From positions 15,302,878-15,366,877 of the forward strand of contig OY829326.1 of NCBI GenBank assembly GCA_963691655.1: a DNA stretch of 64,000 nt, in the 5' to 3' direction. Below the pieces are notes generated by a model. That model saw nothing but the letters and a program-made list of their open reading frames with translations, did no database searches and was not told the DNA's origin. The position numbers and the translations under genes were made by a program. Shown one piece after another: positions 13,744 to 27,603 of the stretch. This DNA comes from Toxonevra muliebris (Eukaryota > Arthropoda > Insecta > Diptera > Pallopteridae). Numbering within the stretch: the first letter of the stretch is position 1; each line of letters starts with the position of its first letter.

Positions 13744-16700
13744 CCTATAGAAAAGGTGTCTCCGACAGTATAAAACGTCTTCTCCTCTATAGAAAAGGTG
13801 TCTGCGACAGTATAAAACGTCTTCTTCCCTATAGAAAAGGTGTTTTCGACAGTATAAATCGTCTTCTCTCCTATAGAAAAGGTGTCTCCGACAGTATAAA
13901 ATGTCTTCTCCCCTATAGAAAAGGTGTCTCCGACAGTATAAAAGTCTTCTTCCCTATAGAAAAGGTGTCTCCGACAGTATAAAACGTCTTCTCCCCTATA
14001 GAAAAGGTGTCTCCGACAGTATAAAAGTCTTCTTCCCTATAGAAAAGGTGTCTCCGACAGTATAAAACGTCTTCTCCCCTATAGAAAAGATGTCTCCGAC
14101 AGTATAAAACGTCTTCTCCTCTATAGAAAAGGTGTCTCCGACAGTATAAAACGTCTTCTCCCCTATAGAAAAGGTGTCTCCGACAGTATAAATCGTCTTC
14201 TCTCCTATAGAAAAGGTGTCTCCGACAGTATAAAACGTCTTCTCCCCTATGGAAAAGGTGTCTCCGACAGTATAAACCGTCTTCTCCCCTATAGAAAAGG
14301 TGTCTCCGACAGTATAAAAGTCTTCTCCCCTATAGAAAAGGTGTCTCCGACAGTATAAAACGTCTTCTCCTCTATAGAAAAGGTGTCTGCGACAGTATAA
14401 AACGTCTTCTCCCCTATAGAAAAGGTGTCTCCGACAGTATAAAACGTCTTCTCCCCTATAGAAAAGGTGTCTCCGACAGTATAAAACGTCTTCTCCCCTA
14501 TAGAAAAGGTGTCTCCGACAGTATAAAACGTCTTCTCCCCTATAGAAAAGGTGTCTCCGACAGTATAAAACGTCTTCTCCCCTATAGAAAAGATGTCTCC
14601 GACAGTATAAAACGTCTTCTCCCCTATAGAAAAGGTGTCTCCGACAGTATAAAACGTCTTCTCCCCTATAGAAAAGGTGTCTCCGACAGTATAAAACGTC
14701 TTCTCCTCTATAGAAAAGGTGTCTCCGACAGTATAAAACGTCTTCTCCCCTATAGAAAAGGTGTCTGCGACAGTATAAAACGTCTTCTCCTCTATAGAAA
14801 AGGTGTCTGCGACAGTATAAAACGTCTTCTCCCCTATAGAATAGGTGTCTCCGACAGTATAAAACGTCTTCTCCTCTATAGAAAAGGTGTCTCCGACTGT
14901 ATAAAACGTCTTCTCCTCTATAGAAAAGGTGTCTCCGACAGTATAAAACGCCTTCTCCCCTATAGAAAAGGTGTCTCCGACAGTATAAAACGTCTTCTCC
15001 CCTATAGAAAAGGTGTCTCCGACAGTATAAAAGTCTTCTTCCCTATAGAAAAGGTGTCTCCGACAGTATAAAACGTCTTCTCCTCTATAGAAAAGGTGTC
15101 TGCGACAGTATAAAACGTCTTCTCCCCTATAGAAAAGGTGTCTCCGACAGTATAAAACGTCTTCTCCCCTATAGAAAAGGTGTCTCCGACAGTATAAAAG
15201 TCTTCTTCCCTATAGAAAAGGTGTCTCCGACAGTATAAAACGTCTTCTCCTCTATAGAAAAGGTGTCTCCGACAGTATAAAACGTCTTCTCCTCTATAGA
15301 AAAGGTGTCTCCGACAGTATAAAACGTCTTCTCCCCTATAGAAAAGGTGTCTCCGACAGTATAAAACGTCTTCTCCCCTATAGAAAATGTGTCTCCGACA
15401 GTATAAAACGTCTTCTCCTCTATAGAAAAGGTGTCTCCGACAGTATAAAACGTCTTCTCCCCTATAGAAAAGGTGTCTCCGACAGTATAAAAGTCTTCTT
15501 CCCTATAGAAAAGGTGTCTCCGACAGTATAAAACGTCTTCTCCCCTATAGAAAAGGTGTCTCCGACAGTATAAAAGTCTTCTTCCCTATAGAAAAGGTGT
15601 TTTCGACAGTATAAATCGTCTTCTCTCCTATAGAAAAGGTGTCTCCGACAGTATAAAATGTCTTCTCCCCTATAGAAAAGGTGTCTCCGACAGTATAAAA
15701 GTCTTCTTCCCTATAGAAAAGGTGTCTCCGACAGTATAAAACGTCTTCTCCCCTATAGAAAAGGTGTCTCCGACAGTATAAAAGTCTTCTTCCCTATAGA
15801 AAAGGTGTCTCCGACAGTATAAAACGTCTTCTCCCCTATAGAAAAGATGTCTCCGACAGTATAAAACGTCTTCTCCTCTATAGAAAAGGTGTCTCCGACA
15901 GTATAAAACGTCTTCTCCCCTATAGAAAAGGTGTCTCCGACAGTATAAATCGTCTTCTCTCCTATAGAAAAGGTGTCTCCGACAGTATAAAACGTCTTCT
16001 CCCCTATAGAAAAGGTGTCTCCGACAGTATAAAACGTCTTCTCCCCTATAGAAAAGGTGTCTCCGACAGTATAAAACGTCTTCTCCCCTATAGAAAAGGT
16101 GTCTCCGACAGTATAAAACGTCTTCTCCCCTATAGAAAAGATGTCTCCGACAGTATAAAACGTCTTCTCCCCTATAGAAAAGGTGTCTCCGACAGTATAA
16201 AACGTCTTCTCCCCTATAGAAAAGGTGTCTCCGACAGTATAAAACGTCTTCTCCTCTATAGAAAAGGTGTCTCCGACAGTATAAAACGTCTTCTCCCCTA
16301 TAGAAAAGGTGTCTGCGACAGTATAAAACGTCTTCTCCTCTATAGAAAAGGTGTCTGCGACAGTATAAAACGTCTTCTCCCCTATAGAATAGGTGTCTCC
16401 GACAGTATAAAACGTCTTCTCCTCTATAGAAAAGGTGTCTCCGACTGTATAAAACGTCTTCTCCTCTATAGAAAAGGTGTCTCCGACTGTATAAAACGCC
16501 TTCTCCCCTATAGAAAAGGTGTCTCCGACAGTATAAAACGTCTTCTCCCCTATAGAAAAGGTGTCTCCGACAGTATAAAAGTCTTCTTCCCTATAGAAAA
16601 GGTGTCTCCGACAGTATAAAACGTCTTCTCCTCTATAGAAAAGGTGTCTGCGACAGTATAAAACGTCTTCTCCCCTATAGAAAAGGTGTCTCCGACAGTA

Positions 16701-16799
16701 TAAAACGTCTTCTCCCCTATAGAAAAGGTGTCTCCGACAGTATAAAAGTCTTCTTCCCTATAGAAAAGGTGTCTCCGACAGTATAAAACGTCTTCTCCT

Positions 16800-17343
16800 C
16801 TATAGAAAAGGTGTCTCCGACAGTATAAAACGTCTTCTCCTCTATAGAAAAGGTGTCTCCGACAGTATAAAACGTCTTCTCCCCTATAGAAAAGGTGTCT
16901 CCGACAGCATAAAACGTCTTCTCCCCTATAGAAAATGTGTCTCCGACAGTATAAAACGTCTTCTCCCCTATAGAAAAGGTGTCTCCGACAGTATAAAACG
17001 TCTTCTCCCCTATAGAAAAGATGTCTCCGACAGTATAAAACGTCTTCTCCCCTATAGAAAAGGTGTCTCCGACTGTATAAAACGTCTTCTCCTCTATAGA
17101 AAAGGTGTCTCCGACTGTATAAAACGTCTTCTCTTCTATAGAAAAGGTGTCTCCGACAGTATAAAACGCCTTCTCCCCTATAGAAAAGGTGTCTCCGACA
17201 GTATAAAACGTCTTCTCCCCTATAGAAAAGGTGTCTCCGACAGTATAAAACGTCTTCTCCTCTATAGAAAAGGTGTCTGCGACAGTATAAAACGTCTTCT
17301 CCCCTATAGAAAAGGTGTCTCCGACAGTATAAAAGTCTTCTCC
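16800..17343. repeat. Segmental duplication C, right copy
   Basis: Partner of 13,200-13,743 (544 bp). It has the consensus-like CTATAG at 16,972 and TTCTATAG at 17,136 where the other copy is changed. Confidence 0.85.
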
Positions 17344-18056
17344 TCTATAGAAAAGGTGTCTGCGACAGTATAAAACGTCTTCTCCCCTATAGAAAAGGTG
17401 TCTCCGACAGTATAAAACGTCTTCTCCCCTATAGAAATGGTGTCTCCGACAGTATAAAAGTCTTCTTCCCTATAGAAAAGGTGTCTCCGACAGTATAAAT
17501 CGTCTTCTCTCCTATAGAAAAGGTGTCTGCGACAGTATAAAACGTCTTCTCCCCTATAGAAAAGGTGTCTCCGACAGTATAAAACGTCTTCTCCCCTATA
17601 GAAATGGTGTCTCCGACAGTATAAAAGTCTTCTTCCCTATAGAAAAGGTGTCTCCGACAGTATAAAACGTCTTCTCCTCTATAGAAAAGGTGTCTGCGAC
17701 AGTATAAAACGTCTTCTCCCCTATAGAAAAGGTTTCTCCGACAGTATAAAACGTCTTCTCCCTTATAGAAAAGGTGTCTCCGACAGTATAAATCGTCTTC
17801 TCTCCTATAGAAAAGGTGTCTCCGACAGTATAAAACGTCTTCTCCTCTATAGAAAAGGTGTCTCCGACAGTATAAAACGTCTTCTCCCCTATAGAAAAGG
17901 TGTCTCCGACAGTATAAAACGTCTTCTCCCCTATAGAAAAGATGTCTCCGACAGTATAAAACGTCTTCTCCCCTATAGAAAAGGTGTCTCCGACAGTATA
18001 AAACGTCTTCTCCCCTATAGAAAAGGTGTCTCCGACAGTATAAAACGTCTTCTCCT

Positions 18057-18807
18057 CTATAGAAAAGGTGTCTCCGACAGTATAAAACGTCTTCTCCCCT
18101 ATAGAAAAGGTGTCTCCGACAGTATAAAAGTCTTCTTCCGTATAGAAAAGGTGTCTCCGACAGTATAAAACGTCTTCTCCCCTATAGAAAAGGTGTCTCC
18201 GACAGTATAAAAGTCTTCTTCCCTATAGAAAAGGTGTTTTCGACAGTATAAATCGTCTTCTCTCCTATAGAAAAGGTGTCTCCGACAGTATAAAATGTCT
18301 TCTCCCCTATAGAAAAGGTGTCTCCGACAGTATAAAACGTCTTCTCCCCTATAGAAAAGGTGTCTCCGACAGTATAAAAGTCTTCTTCCCTATAGAAAAG
18401 GTGTCTCCGACAGTATAAAACGTCTTCTCCTCTATAGAAAAGGTGTCTCCGACAGTATAAAACGTCTTCTCCCCTATAGAAAAGGTGTCTCCGACAGTAT
18501 AAAACGTCTTCTCCCCTATAGAAAAGGTGTCTCCGACAGTATAAATCGTCTTCTCCCCTATAGAAAAGGTGTCTCCGACAGTATAAAACGTCTTCTCCCC
18601 TATAGAAAAGGTGTCTCCGACAGTATAAAACGTCTTCTCCTCTATAGAAAAGGTGTCTGCGACAGTATAAAACGTCTTCTCCCCTATAGAAAAGGTGTCT
18701 CCGACAGTATAAAACGTCTTCTCCCCTATAGAAATGGTGTCTCCGACAGTATAAAAGTCTTCTTCCCTATAGAAAAGGTGTCTCCGACAGTATAAAACGT
18801 CTTCTCC
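18057..18807. repeat. Segmental duplication D, left copy
   Basis: It matches 19,686-20,436 at offset 1,629 bp (751 bp). Shared rare markers are CTTCCGTATAG, GGTGTTTTCGAC and GAAATGG. No internal difference was noticed at the positions compared. Confidence 0.85.
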
Positions 18808-19685
18808 TCTATAGAAAAGGTGTCTCCGACAGTATAAAACGTCTTCTCCCCTATAGAAAAGGTGTCTCCGACAGTATAAAACGTCTTCTCCCCTATAGAA
18901 AAGGTGTCTCCGACAGTATAAATCGTCTTCTCTCCTATAGAAAAGGTGTCTCCGACAGTATAAAAGTCTTCTCCCCTATAGAAAAGGTGTCTCCGACAGT
19001 ATAAAACGTCTTCTCCTCTATAGAAAAGGTGTCTGCGACAGTATAAAACGTCTTCTCCCCTATAGAAAAGGTGTCTCCGACAGTATAAAACGTCTTCTCC
19101 CCTATAGAAATGGTGTCTCCGACAGTATAAAAGTCTTCTTCCCTATAGAAAAGGTGTCTCCGACAGTATAAAACGTCTTCTCCTCTATAGAAAGGTGTCT
19201 CCGACAGTATAAAACGTCTTCTCCCCTATAGAAAAGGTGTCTCCGACAGTATAAAACGTCTTCTCCCCTATAGAAATGGTGTCTCCGACAGTATAAAAGT
19301 CTTCTTCCCTATAGAAAAGGTGTCTCCGACAGTATAAAACGTCTTCTCCTCTATAGAAAAGGTGTCTGCGACAGTATAAAACGTCTTCTCCCCTATAGAA
19401 AAGGTTTCTCCGACAGTATAAAACGTCTTCTCCCTTATAGAAAAGGTGTCTCCGACAGTATAAATCGTCTTCTCTCCTATAGAAAAGGTGTCTCCGACAG
19501 TATAAAACGTCTTCTCCCCTATAGAAAAGGTGTCTGCGACAGTATAAAACGTCTTCTCTCCTATAGAAAAGGTGTCTCCGACAGTATAAAACGTCTTCTC
19601 CCCTATAGAAAAGGTGTATCCGACAGTATAAAAGTCTTCTTCCCTATAGAAAAGGTGTCTCCGACAGTATAAATCGTCTTCTCTC

Positions 19686-20436
19686 CTATAGAAAAGGTGT
19701 CTCCGACAGTATAAAACGTCTTCTCCCCTATAGAAAAGGTGTCTCCGACAGTATAAAAGTCTTCTTCCGTATAGAAAAGGTGTCTCCGACAGTATAAAAC
19801 GTCTTCTCCCCTATAGAAAAGGTGTCTCCGACAGTATAAAAGTCTTCTTCCCTATAGAAAAGGTGTTTTCGACAGTATAAATCGTCTTCTCTCCTATAGA
19901 AAAGGTGTCTCCGACAGTATAAAATGTCTTCTCCCCTATAGAAAAGGTGTCTCCGACAGTATAAAACGTCTTCTCCCCTATAGAAAAGGTGTCTCCGACA
20001 GTATAAAAGTCTTCTTCCCTATAGAAAAGGTGTCTCCGACAGTATAAAACGTCTTCTCCTCTATAGAAAAGGTGTCTCCGACAGTATAAAACGTCTTCTC
20101 CCCTATAGAAAAGGTGTCTCCGACAGTATAAAACGTCTTCTCCCCTATAGAAAAGGTGTCTCCGACAGTATAAATCGTCTTCTCCCCTATAGAAAAGGTG
20201 TCTCCGACAGTATAAAACGTCTTCTCCCCTATAGAAAAGGTGTCTCCGACAGTATAAAACGTCTTCTCCTCTATAGAAAAGGTGTCTGCGACAGTATAAA
20301 ACGTCTTCTCCCCTATAGAAAAGGTGTCTCCGACAGTATAAAACGTCTTCTCCCCTATAGAAATGGTGTCTCCGACAGTATAAAAGTCTTCTTCCCTATA
20401 GAAAAGGTGTCTCCGACAGTATAAAACGTCTTCTCC
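19686..20436. repeat. Segmental duplication D, right copy
   Basis: Partner of 18,057-18,807. The match ends where this copy reads CTCCCCTATAG and the left copy reads CTCCTCTATAG. Confidence 0.85.
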
Positions 20437-22639
20437 CCTATAGAAAAGGTGTCTCCGACAGTATAAAACGTCTTCTCTCCTATAGAAAAGGTGTCTCCGA
20501 CAGTATAAAATGTCTTCTCCCCTATAGAAAAGGTGTCTCCGACAGTATAAAACGTCTTCTCCCCTATAGAAAAGGTGTCTCCGACAGTATAAAACGTCTT
20601 CTCCCCTATAGAAAAGGTGTCTCCGACAGTATAAAACGTCTTCTCCCCTATAGAAAAGGTGTCTGCGACCGTATAAAACGTCTTCTCCCCTATAGAAAAG
20701 GTGTCTCCGACAGTATAAAAGTCTTCTTCCCTATAGAAAAGGTGTCTCCGACAGTATAAAACGTCTTCTCCCCTATAGAAAAGGTGTCTCCGACAGTATA
20801 AAACGTCTTCTCCCCTATAGAAAAGGTGTCTCCGACAGTATAAAACGTCTTCTCCCCTATAGAAATGGTGTCTCCGACAGTATAAAAGTCTTCTTCCCTA
20901 TAGAAAAGGTGTCTCCGACAGTATAAAACGTCTTCTCCTCTATAGAAAAGGTGTCTGCGACAGTATAAAACGTCTTCTCCCCTATAGAAAAGGTTTCTCC
21001 GACAGTATAAAACGTCTTCTCCCCTATTGAAAAGGTGTCTCCGACAGTATAAAACGTCTTCTCCCCTATAGAATAGGTGTCTCCGACAGTATAAAACGTC
21101 TTCTCCCCTATAGAAAAGGTGTCTCCGACAGTATAAAACGTCTTCTCCCCTATAGAAAAGGTGTCTCCGACAGTATAAAACGTCTTCTCTCCTATAGAAA
21201 AGGTGTCTCCGACAGTATAAAACGCTTTCTCCCCTATAGAAAAGGTGTCTCCGACAGTATAAAACGTCTTCTCCCCTATAGAAAAGGTGTCTCCGACAGT
21301 ATAAAACGTCTTCTCCTCTATAGAAAAGGTGTCTGCGACAGTATAAATCGTCTTCTCTCCTATAGAAAAGGTGTCTCCGACAGTATAAAACGTCTTCTCC
21401 TCTATAGAAAAGGTGTCTCCGACAGTATAAAACGTCTTCTCCCCTATAGAAAAGGTGTCTCCGACGGTATAAAACGTCTTCTCCTCTATAGAAAAGGTGT
21501 CTCCGACAGTATAAAACGTCTTCTCCCCTATAGAAAAGGTGTCTCCGACAGTATAAAACGTCTTCTCCTCTATAGAAAAGGTGTCTGCGACAGTATAAAA
21601 CGTCTTCTCCCCTATAGAAAAGGTGTCTCCGACAGTATAAAAGTCTTCTTCCCTATAGAAAAGGTGTCTCCGACAGTATAAAACGTCTTCTCCTCTATAG
21701 AAAAGGTGTCTCCGACAGTATAAAACGTCTTCTCCCCCATAGAAAAGGTGTCTCCGACAGTATAAAACGTCTTCTCCCCTATAGAAAAGGTGTCTGCGAC
21801 AGTATAAAACGTCTTCTCCCCTATAGAAAAGGTGTCTCCGACAGTATAAAACGTCTTCTCCCCTATAGAAAAGGTGTCTCCGACAGTATAAAAGTCTTCT
21901 TCCCTATAGAAAAGGTGTCTCCGACAGTATAAAACGTCTTCTCCTCTATAGAAAAGGTGTCTCCGACAGTATAAAACGTCTTCTCCCCTATAGAAAAGGT
22001 GTCTCCGACAGTATAAAACGTCTTCTCCCCTATAGAAAAGGTGTCTCCGACAGTATAAATCGTCTTCTCCCCTATAGAAAAGGTGTCTCCGACAGTATAA
22101 AATGTCTTCTCCCCTATAGAAAAAGTGTCTCCGACAGTATAAATCGTCTTCTCCCCTATTGAAAAGGTGTCTCCGACAGTATAAAACGTCTTCTCCCCTA
22201 TAGAAAAGGTGTCTCCGACAGTATAAAACGTCTTCTCCCCTATAGAAATGGTGTCTCCGACAGTATAAAAGTCTTCTTCCCTATAGAAAAGGTGTCTCCG
22301 ACAGTATAAAACGTCTTCTCCTCTATAGAAAAGGTGTCTCCGACAGTATAAAACGTCTTCTCCCCTATAGAAAAGGTGTCTCCGACAGTATAAAACGTCT
22401 TCTCCCCTATAGAAATGGTGTCTCCGACAGTATAAAACGTCTTCTCCCCTATAGAAAAGGTGTCTCCGACAGTATAAAACGTCTTCTCCCCTATAGAAAT
22501 GGTGTCTCCGACAGTATAAAAGTCTTCTTCCCTATAGAAAAGGTGTCTCCGACAGTATAAAACGTCTTCTCCTCTATAGAAAAGGTGTCTCCGACAGTAT
22601 AAAACGTCTTCTCCCCTATAGAAAAGGTGTCTCCGACAG

Positions 22640-22645
22640 TAACAG
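22640..22645 (+). repeat. 6-bp insertion TAACAG, copy 1
   Basis: The sequence reads CCGACAGTAACAGTATAAAA, so a 48-bp unit results from a near-duplication of the CAGTA junction. The only other example is 1,220 bp downstream. Confidence 0.95.
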
Positions 22646-23859
22646 TATAAAACGTCTTCTCCCCTATAGAAAAGGTGTCTCCGACGGTATAAAACGTCTT
22701 CTCCTCTATAGAAAAGGTGTCTCCGACAGTATAAAACGTCTTCTCCCCTATAGAAAAGGTGTCTCCGACAGTATAAAACGTCTTCTCCTCTATAGAAAAG
22801 GTGTCTGCGACAGTATAAAACGTCTTCTCCCCTATAGAAAAGGTGTCTCCGACAGTATAAAAGTCTTCTTCCCTATAGAAAAGGTGTCTCCGACAGTATA
22901 AAACGTCTTCTCCTCTATAGAAAAGGTGTCTCCGACAGTATAAAACGTCTTCTCCCCCATAGAAAAGGTGTCTCCGACAGTATAAAACGTCTTCTCCCCT
23001 ATAGAAAAGGTGTCTGCGACAGTATAAAACGTCTTCTCCTCTATAGAAAAGGTGTCTCCGACAGTATAAAACGTCTTCTCCCCTATTGAAAAGGTGTCTC
23101 CGACAGTATAAAACGTCTTCTCCCCTATAGAAAAGGTGTCTCCGACAGTATAAAACGTCTTCTCCCCTATAGAAATGGTGTCTCCGACAGTATAAAAGTC
23201 TTCTTCCCTATAGAAAAGGTGTCTCCGACAGTATAAAACGTCTTCTCCTCTATAGAAAAGGTGTCTCCGACAGTATAAAACGTCTTCTCCCCTATAGAAA
23301 AGGTGTCTCCGACAGTATAAAACGTCTTCTCCCCTATAGAAATGGTGTCTCCGACAGTATAAAAGTCTTCTTCCCTATAGAAAAGGTGTCTCCGACAGTA
23401 TAAAACGTCTTCTCCTCTATAGAAAAGGTGTCTCCGACAGTATAAAACGTCTTCTCCCCTATAGAAAAGGTGTCTCCGACAGTATAAAACGTCTTCTCCC
23501 CTATAGAAATGGTGTCTCCGACAGTATAAAACGTCTTCTCCCCTATAGAAAAGGTGTCTCCGACAGTATAAAACGTCTTCTCCTCTATAGAAAAGGTGTC
23601 TCCGACAGTATAAAACGTCTTCTCCCCTATTGAAAAGGTGTCTCCGACAGTATAAAACGTCTTCTCCCCTATAGAAAAGGTGTCTCCGACAGTATAAAAC
23701 GTCTTCTCCCCTATAGAAATGGTGTCTCCGACAGTATAAAAGTCTTCTTCCCTATAGAAAAGGTGTCTCCGACAGTATAAAACGTCTTCTCCTCTATAGA
23801 AAAGGTGTCTCCGACAGTATAAAACGTCTTCTCCCCTATAGAAAAGGTGTCTCCGACAG

Positions 23860-23865
23860 TAACAG
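23860..23865 (+). repeat. 6-bp insertion TAACAG, copy 2
   Basis: Same insertion as at 22,640. Flanks match over 22,416-22,685 and 23,636-23,905, so the two share one origin and were separated by copying 29 monomers. Confidence 0.95.
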
Positions 23866-26602
23866 TATAAAACGTCTTCTCCCCTATAGAAAAGGTGTCT
23901 CCGACAGTATAAAACGTCTTCTCCCCTATAGAAAAGGTGTCTCCGACAGTATAAAAGTCTTCTTCCCTATAGAAAAGGTGTCTCCGACAGTATAAAACGT
24001 CTTCTCCTCTATAGAAAAGGTGTCTCCGACAGTATAAAACGTCTTCTCCCCTATAGAAAAGGTGTCTCCGACAGTATAAAACGTCTTCTCCCCTATAGAA
24101 AAGGTGTCTCCGACAGTATAAAACGTCTTCTCCTCTATAGAAAAGGTGTCTGCGACAGTATAAAACGTCTTCTCCCCTATAGAATAGGTGTCTCCGACAG
24201 TATAAAACGTCTTCTCTTCTATAGAAAAGGTGTCTCCGACAGTATAAAACGCCTTCTCCCCTATAGAAAAGGTGTCTCCGACAGTATAAAACGTCTTCTC
24301 CCCTATAGAAAAGGTGTCTCCGACAGTATAAAACGTCTTCTCCTCTATAGAAAAGGTGTCTGCGACAGTATAAAACGTCTTCTCCTCTATAGAAAAGGTG
24401 TCTGCGACAGTATAAAACGTCTTCTCCCCTATAGAATAGGTGTCTCCGACAGTATAAAACGTCTTCTCCCCTATAGAAAAGGTGTCTCCGACTGTATAAA
24501 ACGTCTTCTCCTCTATAGAAAAGGTGTCTCCGACAGTATAAAACGTCTTCTCCCCTATAGAAAAGGTGTCTCCGACAGTATAAAACGTCTTCTCCCCTAT
24601 AGAAAAGGTGTCTCCGACAGTATAAAACGTCTTCTCCCCTATAGAAAAGGTGTCTCCGACAGTATAAAACGTCTTCTCCCTTAGAGAAAAGGTGTCTCCG
24701 ACAGTATAAATCGTCTTCTCTCCTATAGAAAAGGTGTCTGCGACAGTATAAAACGTCTTCTCCTCTATAGAAAAGGTGTCTCCGACAGTATAAAACGTCT
24801 TCTCCCCTATAGAAAAGGTGTCTCCGACAGTATAAAACGTCTTCTCCCCTATAGAAAAGGTGTTTTCGACAGTATAAAACGTCTTCTCCCCTATAGAAAT
24901 GGTGTCTCCGACAGTATAAAAGTCTTCTTCCCTATAGAAAAGGTGTCTCCGACAGTATAAAACGTCTTCTCTTCTATAGAAAAGGTGTCTCCGACAGTAT
25001 AAAACGCCTTCTCCCCTATAGAAAAGGTGTCTCCGACAGTATAAAACGTCTTCTCCCCTATAGAAAAGGTGTCTCCGACAGTATAAAACGTCTTCTCCTC
25101 TATAGAAAAGGTGTCTGCGACAGTATAAAACGTCTTCTCCCCTATAGAAAAGGTGTCTCCGACAGTATAAAACGTCTTCTCCTCTATAGAAAAGGTGTCT
25201 GCGACAGTATAAAACGTCTTCTCCCCTATAGAATAGGTGTCTCCGACAGTATAAAACGTCTTCTCCTCTATAGAAAAGGTGTCTCCGACTGTATAAAACG
25301 TCTTCTCCTCTATAGAAAAGGTGTCTCCGACAGTATAAAACGTCTTCTCCCCTATAGAAAAGGTGTCTCCGACAGTATAAAACGTCTTCTCCCCTATAGA
25401 AAAGGTGTCTCCGACAGTATAAAACGTCTTCTCCTCTATAGAAAAGGTGTCTCCGACAGTATAAAACGTCTTCTCCCCTATAGAAAAGGTGTCTCCGACA
25501 GTATAAAACGTCTTCTCCCTTAGAGAAAAGGTGTCTCCGACAGTATAAATCGTCTTCTCTCCTATAGAAAAGGTGTCTGCGACAGTATAAAACGTCTTCT
25601 CCTCTATAGAAAAGGTGTCTCCGACAGTATAAAACGTCTTCTCCCCTATAGAAAAGGTGTCTCCGACAGTATAAAACGTCTTCTCCCCTATAGAAAAGGT
25701 GTTTTCGACAGTATAAAACGTCTTCTCCCCTATAGAAATGGTGTCTCCGACAGTATAAAAGTCTTCTTCCCTATAGAAAAGGTGTCTCCGACAGTATAAA
25801 ACGTCTTCTCCTCTATAGAAAAGGTGTCTGCGACAGTATAAAACGTCTTCTCCCCTATAGAAAAGGTGTCTCCGACAGTATAAAACGTCTTCTCCTCTAT
25901 AGAAAAGGTGTCTGCGACAGTATAAAACGTCTTCTCCCCTATAGAATAGGTGTCTCCGACAGTATAAAACGTCTTCTCCTCTATAGAAAAGGTGTCTCCG
26001 ACTGTATAAAACGTCTTCTCCTCTATAGAAAAGGTGTCTCCGACAGTATAAAACGTCTTCTCCCCTATAGAAAAGGTGTCTCCGACAGTATAAAACGTCT
26101 TCTCCCCTATAGAAAAGGTGTCTCCGACAGTATAAAACGTCTTCTCCCCTATAGAAAAGGTGTCTCCGACAGTATAAAACGTCTTCTCCTCTATAGAAAA
26201 GGTGTCTCCGACAGTATAAAACGTCTTCTCCCCTATAGAAAAGGTGTCTCCGACAGTATAAAACGTCTTCTCCCTTAGAGAAAAGGTGTCTCCGACAGTA
26301 TAAATCGTCTTCTCTCCTATAGAAAAGGTGTCTGCGACAGTATAAAACGTCTTCTCCTCTATAGAAAAGGTGTCTCCGACAGTATAAAACGTCTTCTCCC
26401 CTATAGAAAAGGTGTCTCCGACAGTATAAAACGTCTTCTCCCCTATAGAAAAGGTGTCTCCGACAGTATAAAACGTCTTCTCCCCTATAGAAAAGGTGTT
26501 TTCGACAGTATAAATCGTCTTCTCCCCTATAGAAAAGATGTCTCCGACAGTATAAAACGTCTTCTCCCCTATAGAAAAGGTGTCTCCGACAGTATAAAAC
26601 GT

Positions 26603-27310
26603 CTTCTCCCCTATAGAAAAGGTGTCTCCGACAGTATAAAACGTCTTCTCCCCTATAGAAAAGGTGTCTCCGACAGTATAAAACGTCTTCTCCTCTATAG
26701 AAAAGGTGTCTCCGACAGTATAAAACGTCTTCTCCCCTATAGAAAAGGTGTCTCCGACAGTATAAAACGTCTTCTCCCCTATAGAATAGGTGTCTCCGAC
26801 AGTATAAAACGTCTTCTCCTCTATAGAAAAGGTGTCTCCGACTGTATAAAACGTCTTCTCCTCTATAGAAAAGGTGTCTCCGACAGTATAAAAGTCTTCT
26901 TCCCTATAGAAAAGGTGTCTCCGACAGTATAAAAGTCTTCTCCCCTATAGAAAAGGTGTCTCCGACAGTATAAAACGTCTTCTCCCCTATAGAAAAGGTG
27001 TCTCCGACAGTATAAAAGTCTTCTTCCCTATAGAAAAGGTGTCTCCGACAGTATAAAACGTCTTCTCCTCTATAGAAAAGGTGTCTCCGACAGTATAAAA
27101 CGTCTTCTCCCCTATAGAATAGGTGTCTCCGACAGTATAAAACGTCTTCTCCTCTATAGAAAAGGTGTCTCCGACTGTATAAAACGTCTTCTCCTCTATA
27201 GAAAAGGTGTCTCCGACTGTATAAAACGCCTTCTCCCCTATAGAAAAGGTGTCTCCGACAGTATAAAACGTCTTCTCCCCTATAGAAAAGGTGTCTCCGA
27301 CAGTATAAAA
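26603..27310. repeat. Segmental duplication E, left copy
   Basis: It matches 30,031-30,738 at offset 3,428 bp (708 bp). It contains two AGAATAGG monomers, at 26,783 and 27,116, aligned with 30,211 and 30,544. Confidence 0.85.
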
Positions 27311-27603
27311 GTCTTCTTCCCTATAGAAAAGGTGTCTCCGACAGTATAAAAGTCTTCTTCCCTATAGAAAAGGTGTCTCCGACAGTATAAAACGTCTTCT
27401 CCTCTATAGAAAAGGTGTCTGCGACAGTATAAAACGTCTTCTCCCCTATAGAAAAGGTGTCTCCGACAGTATAAAAGTCTTCTTCCCTATAGAAAAGGTG
27501 TCTCCGACAGTATAAAAGTCTTCTTCCCTATAGAAAAGGTGTCTCCGACAGTATAAAACGTCTTCTCCTCTATAGAAAAGGTGTCTGCGACAGTATAAAA
27601 CGC

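Larger units (their letters stand above)
13200..17400. repeat. Array block 2: overlapping duplications at 1.5-1.8 kb and 3.6 kb offsets
   Basis: Satellite only. GGTGTTTTCGAC monomers at about 13,838 and 15,595 mark two related segments 1,757 bp apart. Further along, the AGAATAGG monomers at 14,838 and 16,386 are 1,548 bp apart, so five monomers fewer lie between. The rare pair GCATAAAACG plus GAAAATGTG at about 13,307 and 16,907 marks a separate 3,600-bp offset. The left and right ends were chosen by marker content. Confidence 0.75.
17401..25800. repeat. Array block 3: sub-family with GAAATGG monomers
   Basis: Satellite only. The variant TAGAAATGGTG appears first at about 17,434 and recurs up to about 25,737. 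I did not see it elsewhere. Other markers here are CTTCCGTATAG (18,137 and 19,766), CCCTATTGAAAAGG (for example 22,157, 23,084, 23,628) and a 6-bp insertion found twice. The clustering of one point variant over about 8 kb shows that these monomers share a local amplification history. Confidence 0.8.

Noticed and set aside
10477..13773. Short frames at 10,477-10,779 (minus) and 13,534-13,773 (plus)
   Set aside because: Satellite translation only. The start codons arise from rare variants.
22640..23865. TAACAG insertions as transposon target-site scars
   Set aside because: A near-duplication of the CAGTA junction explains them more simply, and both copies sit in one duplicated segment.
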